64,000 nt of DNA from an uncultured Planctomycetota bacterium (GTDB taxonomy: Bacteria; Planctomycetota; Planctomycetia; Gemmatales; HRBIN36): NCBI GenBank assembly GCA_937944855.1, contig CALFAY010000004.1, positions 1 through 64,000 on the forward strand, read 5' to 3'. Positions 1 to 8,184 of this stretch are shown in pieces. The translations under genes were made by a program, and so were the position numbers. Each line of letters begins with the position of its first letter. The first letter of the stretch is position 1. Under the pieces are notes generated by a model. The model searched no databases. It saw only the letters and a program-made list of their open reading frames with translations, and was not told where the DNA came from.

Positions 1-738
1 GGAGGACGGGTGGAAATTGAGTGCCTCGGAGAGGGAAGCTCACTAAAGTCGAGGTTTTGAATGCCCTCGTTGCTTACCGGAAGGCTCAAGCCAACCTTGG
101 CTATCTCAGCGGAAACGGTAAAAGGCTCATCCGTGCTGCACAGTCCTTCGCCGCACTTGGCATAGGCTCGCACGAAGCCTACCAATTCTCGCAGCAGGAA
201 CCGGAGAGACGGATTAGTGGTGCTTCTCCAGGCTGCCTGAGCCCACGCCTCGATCCGGGAAAGGGACTGATCGCTCTCCTCCTGACACATGCCTTGAATT
301 TGCTTGACGAGGTCCTCACGCAAGCTCGCCGTCCGTGCTTGTTGGTAAGCTTTTTCCAAGCATGGAGGCGAGGCACTTGCGATAACCTTCGTGGTCCAGG
401 AAATGGACTCGATGTTCCCCGAACTGCGTCGCGCTTAGTTCCTGGTTGACCCCAAGGTTGAGGGCAGTCACGTTGCCCGTGGTCGGCAATTCGGAAATCG
501 GCAATCCATCCGCGTAGCCAATCAGACTGCCGATCAGAAGTGTCTTGCCTGCGCTGAACTCCCCTAGTATGCCGATTTTCACTGGTGCCAGAGCGTTCTC
601 CGCCACGACCTTGGCGGACTCTCGAAGGGCGTCCGTTGCAGCAAGTATTCGGGAATCCAGAGTGACCGTCTCCGCTCTACTTGGGACAACGTCTATTTTT
701 TCGCAGATTTCCCTTGCCTTTTGCTCGTCGTGTTTCAA
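1..738 (-). pseudogene. Dynamin-like GTPase, frameshifted and cut by the left window edge
   Basis: The first 129 or so codons from a TTG start at 738 give a dynamin-family G domain start: P-loop GEFSAGKT, then a PTTGNVT stretch fitting the G2 switch threonine. The frame then stops at 316-318. Dropping one A from the run read on the minus strand at 351-355 (TTTTT on plus) restores an open frame to base 1, reading GKAYQQARTASLREDLVKQI and on through a helical, charged segment. The gene was therefore one long frame with a +1 change in a homopolymer. Bacterial dynamin-like proteins hydrolyse GTP and remodel membranes, and some take part in phage defence. The G3 and G4 motifs were not identified in the part visible here. 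No ATG lies between the TTG and the upstream in-frame stop, so the start is uncertain. Confidence 0.7.
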
Positions 739-828
739 AATGGAAACTTCGTTTATGGGAGTTATCTCGCCAACAACTAAAAGCCGCAGTTACAGGACCG
801 GGTCATCATTGACTCCACCAGCCATTGA

Positions 829-1050
829 TTATAGCACGAATGCCAACCACATCACAACCACTACTAAGCTCGCCCCGAGGAGCACGAGACGGACTTGGTA
901 GGGCCTCGGCAAGGGATGGGCTGACCAGAGAAGTTCCGCATCCGCCTGGAAGCTCTGCCTGCACGACTCACAACGGACGATGCGCCCCAATTGCGACCGG
1001 CTTAGGGCAAACCGCGCGAAGCAGTACGGGCAAACGATGCAGGTGGGCAT
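829..1050 (-). CDS. Small MJ0042-type zinc-ribbon protein with C-terminal membrane anchor
   Basis: A 73-residue protein. Near the N-terminus it has CPYC and, about 18 residues on, CESC, the two zinc knuckles of the MJ0042/zinc-ribbon family (pattern CPxC...RCxxC..xF). The last 20 residues or so (LVLLGASLVVVVMWLAFVL) form one membrane segment, so the ribbon should sit in the cytoplasm tethered to the membrane. ATG at 1050 is chosen because MPTC places the ribbon at the N-terminus; in-frame GTG (1068) and TTG (1077) starts exist upstream. It precedes the dynamin-like gene on the same strand by about 90 bases, so the two may be co-transcribed. A TATAAT on the minus strand at 828-833 could serve the dynamin gene. 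Function unknown. Confidence 0.6.
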   Translation of the reverse strand: MPTCIVCPYCFARFALSRSQLGRIVRCESCRQSFQADAELLWSAHPLPRPYQVRLVLLGASLVVVVMWLAFVL

Positions 1051-1554
1051 GGCCGTCTCATCTCTCACACAGGACAATTTCCGGCTATTGCCTAAACTCG
1101 CTTCGAATCTGTCCCTGCATTTTCCAGATGAAGCACCTTATTTCAAGCATAAAAACTCTCAATGGCCGCTTGTCAAGTCCTGGATTGCAATCGGTAGGAT
1201 GTGCTTTTCGCGGCTTAACGTTCCTACCAGTCCAGGCCTGCAATCCCACAAGTACATTCGCACAGGTGAACTGCCACTTGACAACACTGCGAAGACGACC
1301 TTGTAATCGCGGGTCTTTTATCTTTCGTGGCGTCAACCTGAGCCAAGCATGCCAGACCTGACGGTCTCGCAGCCGCAAAGAATTAACGGCATGGAAGCGG
1401 AAAGGTTGTAACTTTCAACGGATATTCCTTGCCGACGGCGTGTCCGTGGATTGGCCGGCGGTTATTCCCACCTGACGGCCAGGCTTTCATTCTGACTGGA
1501 GGGGCGACTAAGACGCTGGTGAAGTTCTTCCAGCTGGTGATGGGTTAGGGTCAT
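1051..1554. other. No supported gene; degraded accessory DNA
   Basis: About 500 bases with short open frames on both strands, none showing the GC-ending codon pattern of neighbouring genes or a recognisable motif. It lies between the zinc-ribbon gene and an integrase remnant that has lost its N-terminal part, so it is probably the eroded interior of an old insertion. No transfer RNA, array or clear terminator was seen. Confidence 0.4.
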
Positions 1555-2136
1555 ATGACGGCTGGAAGCTGCCCGTCAAGGCGGTGGAGTACACCGGTCG
1601 TTTCGAGCGGCCGTACTCTGCGGTTCGCCCGTCAAGTGTTCGGCGTTGCCGTCCAGCGGGACGTAACGCCTAGGAATCCGTTCGATACGCTGCGGTTTAA
1701 CTTCCGTGAAGGCAACCTGCCCTGCCGTGAGTATGACAGCACAGCCGACGTCCAACGACTGCTTGCCGTATGCCCCCCGGCATGGCGAACCCTGATCGAT
1801 TTGGCGCGGTTCGGCGGCTTGCGTTGCCCGTCGGAAGCGCTGCTGCTGCGTTGGTCCGACGGGAATCTCGCCGAACGTCGGATGACAGTCACTGCGCCCA
1901 AGACTGCCAACGTCGGCAGGCCGTGGAGAGTCGTACCGCTTGCCAGCGAGGTAGCGACGCTGCTTCAGGAAACATGGGAATTGGCCAAACCAAGTCGGGG
2001 ATCGAAACCTCCGCGTTTCCTTGTGGAAAACCGCAAGATTCCGGCCCAACCGACACAAAATGCGACGCAACACGGAGCGGAAATTAACGGAAGCGAAGTG
2101 TACATTGGAACAGACTATCCGACGGAAGTGCCATAA
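1555..2136 (+). pseudogene. Tyrosine recombinase (integrase) remnant
   Basis: The middle of the frame matches phage-type tyrosine recombinases: LRFARQVFGVAVQRDVTPRNPF resembles the end of the core-binding domain. LIDLARFGGLRCPSEALLLRW carries the first catalytic arginine (in GLRCPSE), and a beta-strand region ending WRVVPLASEVATLLQE follows. The HxxR box and the catalytic tyrosine are missing; the sequence turns unrelated after about residue 160 and stops. The first 20 residues also do not look like a core-binding domain. Both ends are lost, so it cannot be active. It points at tRNA-Gln 46 bases downstream, a usual attachment target, which suggests a relic of an island integrated there. Confidence 0.75.
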
Positions 2137-2182
2137 AAACGCGAGAGTTGCGTTGTATTAGGCTTGTTTATAAAGGCAGGAA

Positions 2183-2254
2183 CTACCCCGCCTGGATTCG
2201 AACCAGGAATGAGGGAACCAAAATCCCTAGTGTTACCAGTTACACCACGGGGTA
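2183..2254 (-). tRNA. tRNA-Gln (UUG)
   Basis: Read on the minus strand, 72 bases fold as a full cloverleaf. The acceptor TACCCCG pairs with CGGGGTA, the D stem GTGT with ACAC, the anticodon stem AGGGA with TCCCT around loop TTTTGGT (anticodon TTG), and the T stem CCTGG with CCAGG around TTCGAAT. The discriminator is G and CCA is not encoded. Its 3' end faces the integrase remnant. Confidence 0.95.
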
Positions 2255-2338
2255 AGCCACACCGTATTGTAGGCCGCCAATGGCTCGGCGGCGAGTTGTC
2301 CGGAGGTTTGGCCAGCGGGGGCGGCCCGGGCTGGCGGC

Positions 2339-3016
2339 TCATTCAGGCAGCGTGTCGGAATGGGCGTCGGCGGCGGTTCGGCTGCGAACCAGGTAGGCAA
2401 GCTGTTCGAGTTGCATGGCCAGGTCCACACCCACCACATGCACCCCAGGCGGCACCCGCAGTACCGTGGGTGCGAAGTTGAGAATCCCCTTGATGCCGCA
2501 TTCGACCAGGACATCCGCGACCGCCTGAGCGGTTGCGGCGGGAACGGCCAGGATGGCCAGTTGGGCTTGGTGAGCGGCGACCCGCTCGGCCAGCCGGTCC
2601 ATCGGCTCCACGGTCCATTGGTCGAGAGTTTCGCCGACCTTGGCCGGGTCGGCATCGAAGACGGCAACGATGTGGAATCCGCGTCGGGCGAAGCCGCGGT
2701 ACTTCAGCAAGGCCCGGGCCAGGTTGCCTGCCCCGATCAGGACCACCGGCCATTGGCTCTCCAGTCCGAGCGTTTCCCGCAACACGCCGATCAACTCGCG
2801 GGGATAGTAGCCGACCCCCGGGTAGCCGAGGTGCCCCAGGGCCGCCAAGTCCTTCCGCACCTGGGCATCGGTGATGCCGAGGTGCTGGGCCAGCTGGGCG
2901 CTGGAAACGGTCTCGACCCCTTCGGCTTCGAGAGCTTCGAGGCGGCGCAGATACAGGCTCAAGCGGTTGACGGTCAGCAGCGACAGCCGACCGCTCTTCT
3001 CGTGTTCGCTGCTCAT
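2339..3016 (-). CDS. rex: Redox-sensing transcriptional repressor Rex
   Basis: A 225-residue protein of normal Rex length. The N-terminal winged helix contains LSLYLRRLEAL, VSSAQLAQHLGITDAQVRKDLAALG and GVGYYPREL. The Rossmann domain follows with VVLIGAGNLARALLKY (GxGxxG dinucleotide site), FARRGFHIVAVFD and a C-terminal swap helix. Rex binds operator DNA when NAD+ is high and releases it when NADH rises, so it controls respiration and fermentation genes. ATG at 3016 is preferred; a GTG six codons upstream is possible. It lies 40 bases downstream of the FAD oxidoreductase gene on the same strand, so the two may be co-transcribed. Confidence 0.95.
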   Translation of the reverse strand: MSSEHEKSGRLSLLTVNRLSLYLRRLEALEAEGVETVSSAQLAQHLGITDAQVRKDLAALGHLGYPGVGYYPRELIGVLRETLGLESQWPVVLIGAGNLARALLKYRGFARRGFHIVAVFDADPAKVGETLDQWTVEPMDRLAERVAAHQAQLAILAVPAATAQAVADVLVECGIKGILNFAPTVLRVPPGVHVVGVDLAMQLEQLAYLVRSRTAADAHSDTLPE

Positions 3017-3056
3017 CACTTGTCGAGCATACACCAGTGGACGCCGACTGGGCAGA

Positions 3057-4319
3057 TCACTCCTCGGCGGCGGGTGCCGGCGTTTGACGCATCGAGTTCA
3101 TCGGCTCGACGACGGCGTCCACCTCGTCGCGGAACAGGTCGCCGATGAGCAAGTCCGTGATGTGGCCTTTCAAGTGCGGATAGCGTTTGACGAAGCGGCC
3201 GAAGCTGAAGCCGTCGTAGTATTCGCAGACCAGTCGACGCATGCGGTCCATGCCCTGGTTGAAGGCGGGGCCCCATTTGCCCAGTTGGGCGGCCGACGTG
3301 TCGCCTTTTTCCAGCCCTTCGCTGACGGCATCGGCGGCCATTTCTCCGGAACGAAGGGCCAGCAAAACGCCCGAGGAATACAGCGGATCGAGAAAGCCGA
3401 AGGCATCGCCGACCAGCACCCAGCCGTCGCCGGCGACCTGGCGGGAGCGATAGGAATACTCCTTGGCAGCGCGGAAGTCGGCGACCCGTCGCGCTCCGGC
3501 CAGTCGCGGCTTCAGCCCCGGGCAACGCTCTACTTCCTCGAAGTAGATCTGCTCGTAGGACTTGCCCGGGCGGCTCAGGAACAGGTAGCCGTGGTCGGCC
3601 ACGACGCCGACGCTCACGATGTTGTTGTGCAAGGGGATGTACCAGAACCACCCTGCCTTGCCCTGCACTTGCAGGACGATGGTCGCTCCCTCGTCCTTGC
3701 CCGTGTCCCGATAGGCCCCTTCCCAGTAGGTCCACAACGCAGCCTTCTTCAGGACGGGATCCCATTCGCGGAGGCCGAGTCGGCTCATGATCATCGAACT
3801 CTGGCCGCTGGCATCAACCACGACTTTAGCCCGCACTTCGCGTTCCTGACCGTCGGCGAGCACGACCCGCACCCCTACCGCTCGCTGGCCCTCGAAGAGC
3901 ACCTCCAGAACCCGCGCCCCCTCGTGGATCTCGACGCCGTGTTCCTCGGCGTTGCGGAGCATCATCCAGTCGAATTCGCTCCGCAACACCTGCCAGGTCT
4001 GGGAGCATTCGTGGGGCTTGTGATCCATGAAATAAAACGGTTCGGAGAGGACGCCTCTCTGGGAGACGAACTGGACGCTGTACTTCTTGACAAAATGCGA
4101 CTTCTTCAGCTTGGGCAGCAGGTTGAGCCGCTTCAGCACCCAGTAGGTTTCGGGGATCAGCGATTCCCCGATGTGGAAGCGGGGGAAGCGATCGCGTTCG
4201 AACAGGACGACCCGGTGGCCCTTCTGGGCGATCAGCGTGGAGGCAGTCGAACCGGCGGGGCCGCCGCCGATCACGATCACGTCCGGTTCCGGAGTCCGCA
4301 AGGTGCCGTTGGTGTGCAT
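3057..4319 (-). CDS. FAD-dependent oxidoreductase, halogenase / geranylgeranyl reductase-like
   Basis: A 420-residue flavoprotein. The N-terminus has a Rossmann FAD site (DVIVIGGGPAGSTAS, then FERDRFPRFHIGES). Near residue 110-130 is the conserved R-x-E-F-D-W of the p-hydroxybenzoate hydroxylase fold. Around residue 235 is GWFWYIPL, matching the WxWxIP signature of flavin-dependent halogenases. GDAFGFLDPLYSSGV is the second FAD motif. Members oxygenate, halogenate or reduce lipophilic substrates, and the substrate here is unknown. The ATG at 4319 is supported by AGGAG six bases upstream. Next downstream is rex. A true halogenase also needs a catalytic lysine near residue 79, which I could not place with confidence. 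Confidence 0.8.
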   Translation of the reverse strand: MHTNGTLRTPEPDVIVIGGGPAGSTASTLIAQKGHRVVLFERDRFPRFHIGESLIPETYWVLKRLNLLPKLKKSHFVKKYSVQFVSQRGVLSEPFYFMDHKPHECSQTWQVLRSEFDWMMLRNAEEHGVEIHEGARVLEVLFEGQRAVGVRVVLADGQEREVRAKVVVDASGQSSMIMSRLGLREWDPVLKKAALWTYWEGAYRDTGKDEGATIVLQVQGKAGWFWYIPLHNNIVSVGVVADHGYLFLSRPGKSYEQIYFEEVERCPGLKPRLAGARRVADFRAAKEYSYRSRQVAGDGWVLVGDAFGFLDPLYSSGVLLALRSGEMAADAVSEGLEKGDTSAAQLGKWGPAFNQGMDRMRRLVCEYYDGFSFGRFVKRYPHLKGHITDLLIGDLFRDEVDAVVEPMNSMRQTPAPAAEE

Positions 4320-4549
4320 GGTCGGCTCCTGATCCCCTGGCAGTCTCTGTTTTTGAGACCCACTGCGGCGAGCGGGATGGCAGGCAGCAAAAAGTTCCGC
4401 CCTGGCGCGACATCCTATCGGCCATGCTAGTCGTGCATTTCCGGCGTGTCCAGAAGCCCGTGGGGTAAGCCGCGAGGGCAGCGGCCTGCCAGCCCGCGGT
4501 AGATGGCCCTGCCGTGGCGAGACCGAGTCTGCTTTGCTACAACCTAAGT

Positions 4550-4867
4550 ATGCAGCCACGGCCGGATTGGACCCTGAAACGCCTCCAGACCTTGATCCGC
4601 GACACCTACGGAACAAAGGATCAGCGTCGCGGCATCGAAGGAACATTCATGTGGTTCATGGAGGAGGTCGGGGAGTTATCCGGGGCGTTGCGTTGCGGTT
4701 CTCCGGAAGAGCGGGCCGCCGAGTTCGCCGACGTCCTCGCCTGGCTGGCGACCCTGGCCAACGTGGCGGGGATTGACCTCGAGGCAGCTGTGGAAGCAAA
4801 ATACGGAAGCGGTTGTCCGGGCTGTGGCCAGTTGCCCTGCGTCTGCGAACCGGCTGAAAAACCGTGA
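4550..4867 (+). CDS. MazG-like nucleotide pyrophosphohydrolase with zinc-binding tail
   Basis: A 105-residue all-helical protein. FMWFMEEVGELSGALR followed by EFADVLAWLATLANVAGIDL matches the MazG EExxE...ExxD metal-binding arrangement of NTP pyrophosphatases, which remove abnormal or surplus nucleoside triphosphates. The tail CPGCGQLPCVC looks like a small zinc site that replaces the usual basic C-terminus. ATG at 4550 is used; a GTG 12 codons upstream is also open. The stop codon overlaps a possible GTG start (4864) of the next gene, suggesting translational coupling. Confidence 0.8.
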   Translation: MQPRPDWTLKRLQTLIRDTYGTKDQRRGIEGTFMWFMEEVGELSGALRCGSPEERAAEFADVLAWLATLANVAGIDLEAAVEAKYGSGCPGCGQLPCVCEPAEKP

Positions 4868-4899
4868 CCTGTCTGTTTCAGGTTCGTTGCGAGAATCTC

Positions 4900-7170
4900 A
4901 TGCTCCGAGTTGCGCCTTTGATCGCGTGGTGGGTCGTCCTCGGTCTGGCTGAGGTGGCCCCCGCCCAAATCGATCTCGATGTTCGCCTTAACGATGTCCG
5001 CGTCGGCTGGTCCAAAGGCAACGAAGACTACTTCAAACTCGGCTACTGGGTACCCGTGGCCGTGGACGTGGAGGTGCTGGACCAGGACTTCGTCGGCCAG
5101 TTGTACATCGAGACGACGGACGGCGACGGCTCCCGGAGCCGGTATGTGCTGCCCGAAACCCCGGGCGTGTTTGTCTCGCGTTCCGACAAGATCCGGACGT
5201 TCATCAGTTACATCAAGGTCGGCGATCCGGCGGCCACCGTGACAGCGATCCTGAAAGGCCGCTACGGCACGCGGGACGTCGAACGCCGCTTCGTCTATCC
5301 CGACCGTCGGGAGCCTTACGTTCCGGTCACGCCCCTGAGTCTTCAAACCTTGCTGGCGGTCGGCATCGGCACGCCGCAGGGCATGGAATTGGGCACGGTG
5401 GTCGGTGACCAGAGCGTGAACTTCAACATCACTGGGCCGTTGCGGGTCGCCTTGCAGACCGACCTTGGGCGTCTGCCGGAAGTCTGGTACGGCTACGAGA
5501 GCGTGGACGTGGTCATTCTGCCGACGGGCGGAAGCTGGCAGGGCAGCATCGCCCAGCGGTTGATGCTCGATACGAAACGGCGGACGGCTCTGGAAACGTG
5601 GGTCCGCCTGGGAGGGCATCTGGTCGTCTCGGTGTCGAGTAACGCGGCTATGGTGGCCAACCGCAATACGTTCCCGCTGGAACCGGTGTTGCCTGCCGAC
5701 ATCGACCCCGAAGGCACCCTGCGGGTCGAACGCATGGCCGGACTGCGGGAAATGATTATGCGGCTTCCCGCGGACCGCCGCATCACCAAGGACGAAGTGG
5801 CATCGCTGGGTCCGATCGAAATGGCCCGGTTGAAGCCCCGGCCGTTCGCCCGGACTCGGGCCACCGAGCCGGCTTCGGGATTGCCTTCCATCGTCCAGGC
5901 CCCTTACGGCCTGGGCAAGATCACGCTCGTGGCCATCGACGTGGACCAAGAACCGTTCGGCTCCTGGCTGCACAATCGCGATTTCTGGGTCGCCCTTTTG
6001 GATTTGCGGATTCCTGGGACTGAAGGCGGACAAGTCGGCGGCCCACCGCAGCCCTGGCAATATTACGAGTTTCAGGACCTGGCGACGCGGTTTGCCTCCG
6101 AACTGGAAATCTTCGGCGGCATCCGCATCGTGCCCTTCTGGTGGGTCGCCCTGTTCATCCTCATCTACATCATCCTCGTCGGTCCCCTGGACTACTTCGT
6201 GCTCAAACAGCTGATGAAACGGCTGACCGGGGCCGAGCGGATGGAATGGACCTGGATCACGTTTCCCAGCATCGTGCTTCTGGTCAGCATCGGGTCGTAC
6301 TATCTGGCCTACTACCTCAAGGGCGACGAGTTGCGGATCAACAAAGTGGACCTGCTCGACATCGACCTCGATCCCCGGAGCCAGCGGGTGTATGGCCATA
6401 CCTGGTTTTCGGTGTTCAGTCCCCGCCTTCAGCACTACAACCTGAGCCTGGAGCCGATCGGCTTCGGAACGGCGGAAACCAACGTGCTCAGCTGGATGGG
6501 TCGGCCCGGCTACGGTGCCCGTTCGCTGGGCCGCACGGGCGTCGGCGGCAGCCTGTTCCAGCGGACCTATGAATACCGGGACGATGCCCGGCTGCTGTAC
6601 GGGGTTCCGATCCATGTCTGGTCCTCGAAGAACCTGGAGTGTCGCTGGGAGGCTCCCCTGGACAAGGACCAGCTGCCGATCCGCTACGAGTTCCGCGTCG
6701 ATCAGAAACAGCTTCAGGGCCGGGTCACGAATCTGCTGCCCGAAGACCTGTTCGACGCCCACCTGATCTTTGGAGACCGGGTGCTGACGATCGGCCGCAT
6801 CCAAGCGGGGCAGAGCGTGGAACTCTCCCGGGAATGGCGGGACTTCAGCAGCAGCATCCACGGTCTGGGGCTGACCGGATTTGCCGGTGTCGTCAGCCCT
6901 CTGGAACGCATGCTTTTCTTCCGCCGTCAGGCGCGCAGCACCAACGAAAGCAACGACTACTATCCGTACCTGGACCAGAGTTGGCGCCTGGACTTCCCGA
7001 CCACGGCAATTCTCGTGGCCCGGCTTGGCGAGCGGGACGGAGGCGTGGCCGAGGTCAATCGGGCGGAGACCCTCGGCACCCGCTTCAGCGTGTTCGAGCC
7101 GGAACTGCGGGGACGGACCCAACAGAAGAGCTTGATTAGAATGTTTCTGCCCGTGCAGCGGGACGGTTGA
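4900..7170 (+). CDS. Large exported membrane protein, likely partner of the adjacent ABC ATPase
   Basis: About 756 residues. The N-terminus MLRVAPLIAWWVVLGLAEVAPAQ is a clear signal peptide. A beta-rich periplasmic part of about 400 residues follows; it includes a GATase-like stretch (YESVDVVILPTGG ... WVRLGGHLVVSV) as seen in GldG-type and aerotolerance-type proteins. Two membrane helices lie at about 411-432 and 451-473, then a second beta-rich domain of about 280 residues. No catalytic residues were recognised. An alternative GTG start at 4864 overlaps the MazG-like stop. The ABC ATPase gene starts 53 bases downstream, so this protein may be the extracytoplasmic or membrane part of an ABC complex. 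Function unknown. Confidence 0.75.
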   Translation: MLRVAPLIAWWVVLGLAEVAPAQIDLDVRLNDVRVGWSKGNEDYFKLGYWVPVAVDVEVLDQDFVGQLYIETTDGDGSRSRYVLPETPGVFVSRSDKIRTFISYIKVGDPAATVTAILKGRYGTRDVERRFVYPDRREPYVPVTPLSLQTLLAVGIGTPQGMELGTVVGDQSVNFNITGPLRVALQTDLGRLPEVWYGYESVDVVILPTGGSWQGSIAQRLMLDTKRRTALETWVRLGGHLVVSVSSNAAMVANRNTFPLEPVLPADIDPEGTLRVERMAGLREMIMRLPADRRITKDEVASLGPIEMARLKPRPFARTRATEPASGLPSIVQAPYGLGKITLVAIDVDQEPFGSWLHNRDFWVALLDLRIPGTEGGQVGGPPQPWQYYEFQDLATRFASELEIFGGIRIVPFWWVALFILIYIILVGPLDYFVLKQLMKRLTGAERMEWTWITFPSIVLLVSIGSYYLAYYLKGDELRINKVDLLDIDLDPRSQRVYGHTWFSVFSPRLQHYNLSLEPIGFGTAETNVLSWMGRPGYGARSLGRTGVGGSLFQRTYEYRDDARLLYGVPIHVWSSKNLECRWEAPLDKDQLPIRYEFRVDQKQLQGRVTNLLPEDLFDAHLIFGDRVLTIGRIQAGQSVELSREWRDFSSSIHGLGLTGFAGVVSPLERMLFFRRQARSTNESNDYYPYLDQSWRLDFPTTAILVARLGERDGGVAEVNRAETLGTRFSVFEPELRGRTQQKSLIRMFLPVQRDG

Positions 7171-7222
7171 CGGGAACCGGGCGCAAGACTCCTGAGAATT
7201 CCACAGCAGGCGACGCGAAGCC

Positions 7223-8149
7223 ATGATCGAGACCCGCGATTTGACCAAGATGTACGGCGACCTGTACGCTCTCAACCGGCTCAACATGAAGCTGGACAAG
7301 GGCGACGTGTACGGCTTCATCGGGCCGAATGGCGCCGGCAAGACGACCACCATGCGCATCCTGGCCACGCTGCTGAACCCGACCTGGGGCGAAGCCACGG
7401 TGTGCGGCTACTCGATCTACACCGGAGCCAAGGAGATTCGCCGGCTCATCGGCTACATGCCCGACTTTTTCGGCGTGTACGACGACATGAAGGTGATCGA
7501 GTATCTGGAGTTTTTCGCGGCGGCGTACCGGATCAAGGGACCGGCCCGCAAGCAGAAGTGTGAACAGGTCCTGGAGCTGGTGGACCTGACCTACAAGCGG
7601 GACGCTTTGGTCACCAGCCTGAGCCGGGGCATGACGCAACGGCTCGGTCTGGCCCGGGTGCTGCTGCACGAACCGCAGGTCTTGCTGCTCGACGAACCCG
7701 CCAGCGGACTGGATCCCCGCGCCCGCATCGAGATGCGCGGCCTGCTCAAAGAACTGCGGAACATGGGCAAGACGATCCTCGTCAGCAGCCACATCCTTCC
7801 CGAACTGGCCGACATTTGCAACAAGATCGGCATCATCGAACGCGGCGAACTGCTCTTCGACGGCGACGTGCGGGAGGCGATGGAGCGGGTCCGGCCCCAT
7901 ACGGTCATTCAAATCAAGGTCGCCGACCGGATGAACGAGGCCATGCGGGTCATCGAGGTGCATCCCCACGTCGCCAAGCTCGACAGTAAGGATTCGATGA
8001 TCGTGGCCACGCTCGTCGAGGGCGTCACCGATCCCAGTTTCCTGGCCGATCTGCTGGTCCGCGAAGGCTTCAAGCTCACCATGCTCCGCGAAGAGGAGAT
8101 CAACCTGGAAACCGCCTTCATGCGGCTGACCAAGGGGATCACCAACTGA
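7223..8149 (+). CDS. ABC transporter ATP-binding protein
   Basis: A 308-residue ABC ATPase. Walker A GPNGAGKT is at 34-41, the Q-loop position is read as YMPDFFGVYDDM, the signature is degenerate (LSRGMTQRL instead of LSGGQ), Walker B with the D-loop is LLLLDEPASGLD, and the switch histidine is in SSHIL. The C-terminal 90 residues form a regulatory extension common in exporter-type ATPases (CcmA/NatA/DrrA class). The membrane partner is probably the large protein encoded just upstream. Substrate unknown. Confidence 0.9.
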   Translation: MIETRDLTKMYGDLYALNRLNMKLDKGDVYGFIGPNGAGKTTTMRILATLLNPTWGEATVCGYSIYTGAKEIRRLIGYMPDFFGVYDDMKVIEYLEFFAAAYRIKGPARKQKCEQVLELVDLTYKRDALVTSLSRGMTQRLGLARVLLHEPQVLLLDEPASGLDPRARIEMRGLLKELRNMGKTILVSSHILPELADICNKIGIIERGELLFDGDVREAMERVRPHTVIQIKVADRMNEAMRVIEVHPHVAKLDSKDSMIVATLVEGVTDPSFLADLLVREGFKLTMLREEEINLETAFMRLTKGITN

Positions 8150-8184
8150 CCGGAGACCGGGCCTGTCGCATTCGGGATGGTCCC

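Noticed and set aside
1085-1378. 97-codon frame on the minus strand
   Set aside because: No motif, mixed codon use and no ribosome site; lies in degraded DNA.
1-1554. Second half of tRNA-Gln as an attachment-site repeat
   Set aside because: No copy of the tRNA 3' end was found left of the integrase remnant within the window.
2871-4430. Open frame of about 519 codons on the plus strand
   Set aside because: Antisense to rex and the FAD oxidoreductase, both with clear motifs.
4621-7398. Open frame of about 925 codons on the minus strand
   Set aside because: It is antisense to the exported membrane protein and ABC ATPase genes, has no recognisable motif and arises from GC-rich codon bias.
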